The position numbers and the translations under genes are program-made. DNA of 64,000 nucleotides. It comes from Blastococcus sp. URHD0036 (GTDB lineage Bacteria > Actinomycetota > Actinomycetes > Mycobacteriales > Geodermatophilaceae). Shown in pieces: positions 57,993 to 64,000 of the stretch; position 1 is the stretch's first letter, and every line of letters begins with the position of its first letter. The stretch spans positions 62,001 to 126,000 of the forward strand of contig NZ_JNIK01000006.1 in NCBI RefSeq assembly GCF_000701365.1, given 5' to 3'. Under the pieces are notes generated by a model, which saw nothing but the letters and a program-made list of their open reading frames with translations, did not search any database and had not been told where the DNA came from.

Positions 57993-59648
57993 GTGAGCGT
58001 CTACGACGAGCGGCCGTGGCTCGCCCGCTACGGGGACCAGCCGGCCGACTACGAGATCGAGTTCGACGACGCGCTCGACATGTTCCGGGCCGGCGTCGCC
58101 GCCGACCCGGACGGCGTCGCCCTGCAGTACTTCGACGGCAGCGTCTCGCGCCGGGAGCTCGACGAGCTGAGCGACGCCCTGGCCGTCGGGCTCCTGGCCT
58201 CCGGGTTCTCCGCCGGCGACCGGCTCGCCGTCTACCTGCAGAACGTGCCCCAGTTCGTGATCGCGATGGTCGCGACCTGGAAGGCCGGCGGCGTGATGGT
58301 GTCGATCAACCCGATGAGCCGGAAGCGGGAGCTGTCGTACCTGCTGGCGGACTCCGGCGCCACGGTGCTGCTCTCGCTGGAGGGGCTGTACGGCGAGGTC
58401 GCCCGCGAGGTGGTGCCCGACACCGACGTCCGCCTCGTCCTGACCACCAGCGAGCTCGACTTCCAGACCCGCGACGACGAGCGGCTGTTCGCCGGCACCC
58501 GGCGGCAGCGGCACGAGGGCACCGAGGACCTGCTGGAGTTCGCCGGGCGGTACCGCGGGCAGACGCCGCCACCGGTCGACCTCGGCGCGGACGACGTCGC
58601 GTTCCTGACCTACACCTCCGGCACGACCGGGGTGCCCAAGGGCGCGATGAACACCCACCGCAACGTGGTCTTCACCGCGCAGGTCTACCGGGACTGGGTG
58701 CACGCCGGGCGGGACGGCGCGATCTTCGGCGTCGCGCCGCTGTTCCACATCACCGGACTGATCGGTCACGTGGCGGTGAGCATGCTGGTGCCGGCGCCGC
58801 TGGTGCTGGCCTACCGGTTCGAGCCGCAGGTGGTGCTCGACGCCCTCGTCGAGCACCGGCCGACCTTCACGATCGGGGCGATCACCGCGCTGAACGCCCT
58901 GCTCAACGCCCCCGGATTCACCCGCGACCACTTCTCCTCGTTCACCTCCGTCTACTCCGGGGGCGCGGCGATCAGCCCGACCGCGGAGAAGGCGTTCAAG
59001 GAGGCGACCGGCATCCAGGTGCACAACGCCTACGGGCTCACCGAGACGACGTCCCCGATGACCGTGACGCCGTTCGGGTCGCCGTCGCCGGTGGACCCGA
59101 CCTCGGGCGCGCTGTCGGTGGGCACGCCGGCACCGAACACGATCGTCCGCATCCAGGACGACGACGGGCGTGACCTGCCCCTGGGCGAGGTGGGCGAGAT
59201 CGTCGCCGAGGGCCCGCAGGTCGTGGCCGGCTACTGGGGGAAGCCGGAGGAGACCGCCGCCGGCCTCCCCGGGGGCGCGCTGCACAGCGGCGACGTCGGC
59301 TTCATGGACCCCGACGGCTGGGTGTTCATCGTCGACCGCAAGAAGGACATGATCAACGCCTCGGGCTACAAGGTCTGGCCGCGCGAGGTCGAGGACGTGC
59401 TGGCCGAGCACCCGGCGGTGCGCGAGTCCGCCGTCGTCGGCGTCCCCGACGAGAAGCGCGGGGAGACGGTGAAGGCGTTCGTCAGCCTGCGGGCCGGGGC
59501 GCAGGTGACGCCGGAGGAGCTCATCGCGCACTGCAAGGAGCGGATGGCCGCCTACAAGTACCCGCGCCAGGTGGTGGTCATCGACGAGCTGCCGAAGACG
59601 GTGACGGGCAAGATCCTCCGCCGCGAGCTCCGGGATCAGGGGAGCTGA
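57993..59648 (+). CDS. AMP-dependent acyl-CoA synthetase/ligase
   Basis: A 551-residue ANL-superfamily ligase activating a carboxylic acid to its CoA thioester. The P-loop LTYTSGTTGVPKGA is at 205-218, YGLTETT near 352, GDVGFMDPDGWVFIVDRKKDMI in the hinge region and the C-terminal catalytic Lys in TVTGKILRREL near 540. Substrate unknown; context suggests a product of the preceding hydrolase. GTG start 8 bp after it. Its last codons are inside copy 2 of the 80-bp palindromic repeat. Confidence 0.94.
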   Translation: MSVYDERPWLARYGDQPADYEIEFDDALDMFRAGVAADPDGVALQYFDGSVSRRELDELSDALAVGLLASGFSAGDRLAVYLQNVPQFVIAMVATWKAGGVMVSINPMSRKRELSYLLADSGATVLLSLEGLYGEVAREVVPDTDVRLVLTTSELDFQTRDDERLFAGTRRQRHEGTEDLLEFAGRYRGQTPPPVDLGADDVAFLTYTSGTTGVPKGAMNTHRNVVFTAQVYRDWVHAGRDGAIFGVAPLFHITGLIGHVAVSMLVPAPLVLAYRFEPQVVLDALVEHRPTFTIGAITALNALLNAPGFTRDHFSSFTSVYSGGAAISPTAEKAFKEATGIQVHNAYGLTETTSPMTVTPFGSPSPVDPTSGALSVGTPAPNTIVRIQDDDGRDLPLGEVGEIVAEGPQVVAGYWGKPEETAAGLPGGALHSGDVGFMDPDGWVFIVDRKKDMINASGYKVWPREVEDVLAEHPAVRESAVVGVPDEKRGETVKAFVSLRAGAQVTPEELIAHCKERMAAYKYPRQVVVIDELPKTVTGKILRRELRDQGS

Positions 59649-59713
59649 TCCCGGCGCGTCCTCCCTCCCGGTGTGCGGTGGGGGAGGACGCGCTGCGGTG
59701 GGGGAGGACGACG
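59634..59713. repeat. 80-bp palindromic element, copy 2
   Basis: Begins within the final codons and stop of the acyl-CoA synthetase gene. GGGATCA/TGATCCC hairpin, then GCGCGTCCTCCC/GGGAGGACGCGC 12-bp arms, then a direct repeat of TGCGGTGGGGGAGGAC. 67 of 80 bases equal to 39754-39833, gap-free. Confidence 0.8.
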
Positions 59714-59775
59714 GCTGGCAGGGTGACGTCCGGGTCGCGGGGGTCGCGGCTCTCGACGGCGCGGGAGGACGACGG

Positions 59776-60552
59776 ATGGCCGACACGGTGACCCGGGAGG
59801 ACGCGGACGGCGTCGCGACCATCACGCTCCTGCGGCCGGGGCTCACCTCGGCGCTGCGCCGGGAGCTGCTCGACGTCGTCACCGAGGTGGCGGCGGACGA
59901 GTCGGTGCGCGCGGTGCTGCTGACCGGCTCGGGGCGCGCCTTCTGCGTCGGCCAGGACCTCGCGGAGCACGTGGAGTCGCTGCGCGGGAACGCCGAGACG
60001 TCGCTGTCGATCGTCGAGGCGGAGTACAACCCGCTGGTCCTGGCGCTGTCGGGCCTGCGGGTCCCCGTCGTCGTGGGGATCAACGGCGCCTGCGCCGGTG
60101 CGGGCCTCGGGATCGCCCTGGCCGGCGACATCCGCGTCGCCGCCGCCGGCGCGAAGTTCACCACCGCGTTCACCGGCATCGGCCTGTCCTCGGACTCGGC
60201 GCTGGCGTCCCGGCTGGTGCACTGCGTCGGGGGCTCGCGGGCCGCGCAGCTGCTGCTCCTGCCCGAGCCGTTCCCCGCCGAGACCGCCGAGCAGTGGGGG
60301 CTCGTGCACCGGGTGGTCCCGGCCGACCAGGTCGCCGACGAGGCCCGTGCGCTGGCCGTCCGCCTGGCCGCCGGTCCCACGGCCGCCTACCGGGCGGTCA
60401 AGACCGTGCTGGCCACGGCGGCCACCGACTCGCTCGAGGAGACCCTCGCGCTGGAGGCCCGGCTGCAGACGCCCCTGGGCACGAGCGTCGACCACCGGGA
60501 GGCGGTCGAGGCGTTCCTCGCCAAGCGCCCGGCGGTGTTCACGGGCCACTAG
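59776..60552 (+). CDS. Enoyl-CoA hydratase/isomerase family protein
   Basis: A 258-residue crotonase-fold enzyme: VRAVLLTGSGRAFCVGQDLAEH and PVVVGINGACAGAGLGIALAGDI form the two oxyanion-hole strands; AFTGIGLSSDSALASRLVHCVG is the active-site helix with an Asp as in PaaG-type isomerases (in place of the hydratase Glu). It probably processes the CoA ester made by the upstream ligase. ATG start with GGAGGAC some 8 bases upstream. Confidence 0.92.
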   Translation: MADTVTREDADGVATITLLRPGLTSALRRELLDVVTEVAADESVRAVLLTGSGRAFCVGQDLAEHVESLRGNAETSLSIVEAEYNPLVLALSGLRVPVVVGINGACAGAGLGIALAGDIRVAAAGAKFTTAFTGIGLSSDSALASRLVHCVGGSRAAQLLLLPEPFPAETAEQWGLVHRVVPADQVADEARALAVRLAAGPTAAYRAVKTVLATAATDSLEETLALEARLQTPLGTSVDHREAVEAFLAKRPAVFTGH

Positions 60553-60582
60553 TTGCCGGCTCGCCTGAGCCGGAGGGGTCGG

Positions 60583-60810
60583 TCAGCCGGCCAGGACGAC
60601 GCAGGAGACGCAGACGTCGCGGTCGGCGACGGGCCAGGCCTGCTCCACGCTGATCCGTGCGAGCGACCCGCAGAGCGTCAGCTCGCAGGCGCCGTCGACC
60701 TCACTGGGGTGGCGGTGCACCTCGACGGCGTGCCACAGGGCGGCGGTCGGGCCGTGCGCCCGGCTGCGGGCGGCGACGAAGGTGGTGGTCCGGGCGAAGG
60801 CGGTGGTCAT
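60583..60810 (-). CDS. Small protein of unknown function with four Cys
   Basis: A 75-residue protein I cannot assign. Cysteines at CELTLC and CVSC near both ends of the second half could bind zinc or form disulfides. ALWHAVEVHRHPSEVDGACELTLCGSL resembles small actinobacterial proteins of no known function. Composition and codon choice look like coding sequence. ATG start, divergent from the metallo-hydrolase gene with 116 bp between. Confidence 0.6.
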   Translation of the reverse strand: MTTAFARTTTFVAARSRAHGPTAALWHAVEVHRHPSEVDGACELTLCGSLARISVEQAWPVADRDVCVSCVVLAG

Positions 60811-60926
60811 GGACCAGTGGTCGGCCTCGGACGCCCGCCGGCGGAGTCCCGGCCGTTCCGCCTCACCCCTCCGGGGGAGGCCCGGTACGCCCGGCCGGTC
60901 GTCGGCGCGCGGGGCAGGATGGCGTC

Positions 60927-61565
60927 ATGGAGATGACCAAGCAGGGGCACGCCTGCGTCGTCGTGAGTGACGCGGACCGCCGGCTCGTCCTCGACCCGGG
61001 CATGTTCACCGACCCGGCGGTCCTCCGCGGGGCCAGTGCCGTGCTGATCACGCACGAGCACCTCGACCACTTCGCGCCCGAGGCGCTGCGCGCGGCGATG
61101 GCCGACGACCCGGCGCTGGAGGTGTGGACCAACGGCTCGGTCGCCGGCCAGCTGGAGGGCCTGGGGAGCCGGGTGCACGTGGTGGGCGACGGTGACGCGG
61201 TCGAGATCGCGGGGTTCGACGTCACGGTGCACGGCGAGCTGCACGCGGTCATCCACCCGGAGATCCCGCAGATCGGGAACATCGGCTTCCTGGTGGGCGG
61301 CGAGGTCTTCCACCCCGGTGACGCGTTCACCGTGCCCGGCGCCCCGCTGACGACGCTGCTGCTCCCCGTCTACGCGCCGTGGCTCAAGGTCTCGGAGGTC
61401 ATCGACTACGTGCGGGAGGTCGACGCGGCCCGGGCGTACGCGGTGCACGACGCACCGCTCAACGACATCGGGCTGAACCTCGTGGGCGGCCTGCTCGGCG
61501 AGCGGGGACCGGGGACCCCGACGCCGTACCGCCGGCTGGCGCCGGGGGACTCGATCGAGCTGTAG
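60927..61565 (+). CDS. Metallo-beta-lactamase-fold hydrolase (UlaG-like)
   Basis: A 212-residue MBL-fold protein. The metal motif HxHxDH reads ITHEHLDHFAPEAL near residue 45; the other ligands are in VHGELHAVIHPEIPQIGN and FHPGDAFTVP, ending with YAVHDAPLND. Substrate unknown; phosphodiester or lactone hydrolysis are both common in this family. The ATG (MEMTKQGHACVVV) starts a typical first strand. Confidence 0.9.
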   Translation: MEMTKQGHACVVVSDADRRLVLDPGMFTDPAVLRGASAVLITHEHLDHFAPEALRAAMADDPALEVWTNGSVAGQLEGLGSRVHVVGDGDAVEIAGFDVTVHGELHAVIHPEIPQIGNIGFLVGGEVFHPGDAFTVPGAPLTTLLLPVYAPWLKVSEVIDYVREVDAARAYAVHDAPLNDIGLNLVGGLLGERGPGTPTPYRRLAPGDSIEL

Positions 61566-61597
61566 CGCCCGACCGGGTCCCCCGGCGACCGGCTGGG

Positions 61598-61879
61598 TCA
61601 GCGCAGCGTGCGGCTGCTGCGACCCGAGGAGAGGCGCTCGGCGATGCCCACCAGGAGCACCGCGGCGATCACGGCGAAGACGAAGCCGAGGAAGTTGAGC
61701 TCGAACGGGCTCGTGTTGTCGTTGAGCAGGCCGCCGATGAGGCCACCGATGATCGCGCCGACGACACCCAGGGCGAGGGTCGCGACGATGCTCATGTGCT
61801 GCTTGCCCGGGGTGATCAGGCGAGCGAGGGCACCGATCACGAGTCCGACGACGATGAGCCCGATGATCTGACCAATCAC
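61598..61879 (-). CDS. GlsB/YeaQ/YmgE-type small membrane protein (transglycosylase-associated)
   Basis: A 93-residue membrane protein with three helices: IGQIIGLIVVGLVIGALARLI, IVATLALGVVGAIIGGLIGGL and LNFLGFVFAVIAAVLLVGIAE. It belongs to the Gly-rich GlsB/YeaQ stress-response family. AGGAG lies 7 bases before the GTG. The stop is close to the converging metallo-hydrolase gene. Role unknown, often stress-induced. Confidence 0.93.
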   Translation of the reverse strand: MIGQIIGLIVVGLVIGALARLITPGKQHMSIVATLALGVVGAIIGGLIGGLLNDNTSPFELNFLGFVFAVIAAVLLVGIAERLSSGRSSRTLR

Positions 61880-62033
61880 AGCTGTCTCCTTCAGTCTGTC
61901 CGGCCGGGGGCGTTCCCGGCGGTCGCCGGGTGCCCGTGGCCGGTGCACCGGAGGCGCCGTCACCCCCGATCGGGCGCCTGGTGGGGACTCCATACCCGCC
62001 TCGACCACCGGTGATGCACGCGTGATCGTTCCG

Positions 62034-62792
62034 TCACCCGACCGGGTTGCTGCCGGGACCGGTGACCGAGACCTCGAACTCCACCCGGCTGACGTCCGGC
62101 CGCAGGCGGGAGAAGCTGTGCACCAGCGGCCTCCCGGTGCTGTCGCGCACCGTCGTCCGCACGACCAGCAGCGGCGAACCGGCCACGATGTGCAGCTGCT
62201 CGGCCTCCTCGGGAGTGGCCGTGCCGACGTCGACGACGATCCGCGCGTGCGCCAGGTCGGCGTCGTAGCGGGCCCGCAGGAGGTCGTAGAGGGAGCCGTC
62301 GTCGAGATCGGCGTCGACCGTCCCGGGGAACCGCCCGGCGGGCAGGAAGCTGTGCGCGACGTGGTTGGGCAGCCCGTCCACGCTGCGCAGGCGGACCAGC
62401 TCCACGACGTCATCGGCGACGTCGATGTCCAGTTCGGCGGCGACCGGCACCGGCGCCGGCACCACCCGCTGGGTGAGCACCGTGGTGCCGACCTGCGCCC
62501 CCTGCTCGGTCATCACCGAGCTCCAGCCCGCGATCCGGTGCACGAAGCTCTCGCGGTACTCGTGCCGGATGCCCGGGCGCTTCACGAAGGTGCCCCGGCC
62601 CTGCTCCCGGACCAGGTGGCCGTCGGCCACCAGCCCGTCGACCGCGCGGCGCAGCGTGATGCGGCTGACGCCGTACTCGGCGCACAGCACCGGCTCCGGG
62701 GGGAGCAGCGTCTGCTCGGGCATCGCCGAGACACGGCGGCGGAGGTGCTCACGGACCGAGAGGTACTTCGGGCCCGACACTGCGCTGGTCAC
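62034..62792 (-). CDS. GntR-family regulator with UTRA effector domain (HutC type)
   Basis: A 252-residue regulator. Winged helix about 10-75: LSVREHLRRRV, LCAEYGVSRITLRRAVDGLVADGHLVREQGRGTFV. UTRA ligand domain about 95-250: VELVRLRSVDGLPNHVAHSFLP and ASPLLVVRTTV-like strand. GTG start. It lies divergent from the TetR gene; a GTACGT dyad 10-28 bp upstream of its start is the likely self-regulation site. Such regulators respond to sugars, amino acids or their phosphates. Confidence 0.93.
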   Translation of the reverse strand: MTSAVSGPKYLSVREHLRRRVSAMPEQTLLPPEPVLCAEYGVSRITLRRAVDGLVADGHLVREQGRGTFVKRPGIRHEYRESFVHRIAGWSSVMTEQGAQVGTTVLTQRVVPAPVPVAAELDIDVADDVVELVRLRSVDGLPNHVAHSFLPAGRFPGTVDADLDDGSLYDLLRARYDADLAHARIVVDVGTATPEEAEQLHIVAGSPLLVVRTTVRDSTGRPLVHSFSRLRPDVSRVEFEVSVTGPGSNPVG

Positions 62793-62801
62793 CGTTCGAC
62801 G

Positions 62802-62844
62802 GTACGTGAAGAATACGTACGGACGTCATGTCGTCTGGGACGTC
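62802..62844. promoter_or_regulatory. Operator region between the GntR and TetR genes
   Basis: GTACGT-N7-ACGTAC is a perfect dyad (62802-62820) next to the GntR gene; immediately beyond, GGACGTC occurs twice 17 bp apart (62821 and 62838), nearer the TetR gene. They are likely separate sites for the two regulators. Confidence 0.5.
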
Positions 62845-62892
62845 TAGTGTGTTGCGACAGAATGTGCCGCGATGCCACGAGAGGTTGCCGTC

Positions 62893-63492
62893 GTGTCCGA
62901 GGACCCTCGCAGCCGCCGGCGCGCGGCCACCCACCGTCGGCTGTACGAGGTGGCGATGGAGCTGTTCCTCGAGCGGGGCTACGACGCCGTCAACGTCGGC
63001 GACATCGCCTCGGCCGCCGGGGTCTCCGTGCCGACCTTCTACGCGCACTTCGCCAACAAGGAGCACGTCGTCCTCCCGCTCCCCGATCGGCGCGCGGTCC
63101 AGGCCGTCCTGGCCGACGCACTGGCCGGCGGCCCGGTCGAGTCGGTCTTCATGACCGTCCGCGACGCGATGCTGGCGTGGCTGGCCGCGGCGCAGGGCCG
63201 GGAGGCGGAGGAGATGCTCGACCGGTGGCGGGTGGTGGTGGCCACGCCGGGGCTGCGGCTGCGAGCGGCCGAGTACGAGCGCGCGACCGCCGAGATCGTC
63301 CTGAGCACCCTCCCCCCGGCGGTCCTCGCGCCGGCGCGGAAGCTGGCCACCGAGCTCGTGGTGATGGCGCTGTTCTCGTCCTACACGCTGGTACTGCTGC
63401 GCTGGGCGGAGGAAGAGGGCGCCCGGCCGGTGCAGGAGGTCTTCGACGAGGTGCTCACGACGTTGCGCACCATGGGTGGCCCGGTCACCTGA
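62893..63492 (+). CDS. TetR-family regulator, tandem paralog 1
   Basis: A 199-residue TetR protein with the helix-turn-helix in LYEVAMELFLERGYDAVNVGDIASAAGVSVPTFYAHFANKEHVV. The GTG is chosen because the same GAGGTTG-N5-GTGTCC context starts the downstream paralog; an ATG 21 bases earlier is also in frame. It shares about the first 60 residues with that paralog at high identity (SRRRAAT.RR.YEVAM.LF...G, GVSVPTFYAHF). Confidence 0.9.
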   Translation: MSEDPRSRRRAATHRRLYEVAMELFLERGYDAVNVGDIASAAGVSVPTFYAHFANKEHVVLPLPDRRAVQAVLADALAGGPVESVFMTVRDAMLAWLAAAQGREAEEMLDRWRVVVATPGLRLRAAEYERATAEIVLSTLPPAVLAPARKLATELVVMALFSSYTLVLLRWAEEEGARPVQEVFDEVLTTLRTMGGPVT

Positions 63493-63585
63493 CGGAGCTC
63501 GCCGACGGGAGGAGCTACAGGTCGGCGCGGCGATGAGTGCCTGCACCGGCTCCCGCCAGGACCGATTCCGTGGGAGGTTGCGACC

Positions 63586-64000
63586 GTGTCCGGGGACCTG
63601 CGCAGCCGACGGCGTGCCGCCACCAACCGCCGCATCTACGAGGTGGCGATGCAGCTGTTCGAGGAGCAGGGCTTCGACCAGGTCAGCGTGGGCGAGATCG
63701 CGTCGCGCGCCGGCGTCTCCGTCCCCACCTTCTACGCGCACTTCCCCAGCAAGGACCGGATCGTCCTGCAGGCCGCCGACCACGGCGAGATCAGGCAGCT
63801 GCTCGACGGGGCGGGGCCCGCGACGTCGGTCACCGAGCACGTGGAGCGGGTCATCCGCCTCTGGCTGGAGGCGTTCGAGGAGGGCGACGCGCGAGCCGAG
63901 CTGCTGCGCCAGTGGCGGCTGGTGGGCGACACCCGGTCGCTGCAGATGCGGGCGTCGGAGATCGAGCGGGACGCCGCGTCGGTCGTCGTCGAGCACCTCG
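63586..64000 (+). CDS. TetR-family regulator, tandem paralog 2, cut by the window end
   Basis: The first 138 residues of a TetR protein, with the same helix-turn-helix layout (IYEVAMQLFEEQGFDQVSVGEIASRAGVSVPTFYAHFPSKDRIV). GTG start after GGGAGGTTG. It begins 93 bp after the first paralog; both the coding start and the ribosome-site context are alike, showing tandem duplication. The ligand domain is incomplete here. Confidence 0.9.
   Translation, partial: MSGDLRSRRRAATNRRIYEVAMQLFEEQGFDQVSVGEIASRAGVSVPTFYAHFPSKDRIVLQAADHGEIRQLLDGAGPATSVTEHVERVIRLWLEAFEEGDARAELLRQWRLVGDTRSLQMRASEIERDAASVVVEHL

Overview
The window is GC-rich (roughly three quarters G+C by eye), densely packed, and full of GTG starts and 4-base GTGA/ATGA/TGATG overlaps. 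Ureide, thiamine, EfeUOB and SpoIIE/RsbW-type signalling genes of actinobacterial style point to an actinomycete chromosome. The style resembles Geodermatophilaceae (Blastococcus/Geodermatophilus/Modestobacter), but that family call is inference. I see no rRNA, tRNA, CRISPR, prophage or insertion sequence. Three matches to the ParB site parS (about 9.5, 27.4 and 49.9 kb) suggest the window may lie in the origin-proximal part of the chromosome.

Layout. 1-5.7 kb: the 5'-truncated view of a giant hybrid sensor kinase/SpoIIE phosphatase/STAS protein and a DUF5701 gene. 5.8-11.4 kb: purine and ureide catabolism, with malate synthase and a DUF6986 lyase-like gene divergent from uraD-uraH-urate oxidase, a decayed DHFR-like gene and a purine phosphoribosyltransferase. 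11.4-19.5 kb: housekeeping and stress genes (chemoreceptor, RsmC-like methyltransferase, hydrolases, msrA, quinone-reductase-like MDR, rhodanese, GNAT, glyoxalase-fold). 19.6-20.6 kb: a zeta-type toxin and ParD-like antitoxin with a doubled palindromic operator. 20.7-22.0 kb: mntH. 22-29.8 kb: a large thiamine locus with two TPP riboswitches, one driving thiM-thiE-thiD leftward and one driving a cytX-like permease-thiO-thiS-thiG-tenI rightward, with two tandem tenA-type genes between them.

29.8-39.7 kb: partner-switching style regulators (two RsbW-like ATPases, a PAS-GAF-SpoIIE phosphatase, a GAF-ANTAR protein), a TetR/NmrA divergent pair, an unrecognised protein with a duplicated Trp-rich motif, an amino-acid permease and a nucleoside hydrolase. 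39.8-48.1 kb: two GTPases in tandem, then a c-di-GMP block (PilZ receptor, membrane GGDEF cyclase, NYN-domain protein, PAS-PAS-GGDEF-EAL protein). 48.2-53.3 kb: AidB-like acyl-CoA dehydrogenase, SRPBCC protein, cinA and a PASTA-type Ser/Thr kinase. 53.4-56.9 kb: efeU-efeO-efeB iron uptake with a candidate DtxR/IdeR box. 57.0-60.6 kb: cyclase-family hydrolase, acyl-CoA synthetase and enoyl-CoA hydratase. 60.6-64 kb: small proteins, a metallo-hydrolase and three regulators (GntR and two tandem TetR paralogs, the last cut by the window end).

The intergenic DNA is itself patterned. An 80-bp palindromic element occurs twice (39.75 and 59.63 kb, 67 of 80 identical without gaps). A 42-bp hairpin with conserved ends and loop but compensatory stem changes also occurs twice (9.48 and 18.91 kb). 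Strong hairpins sit at several gene ends.
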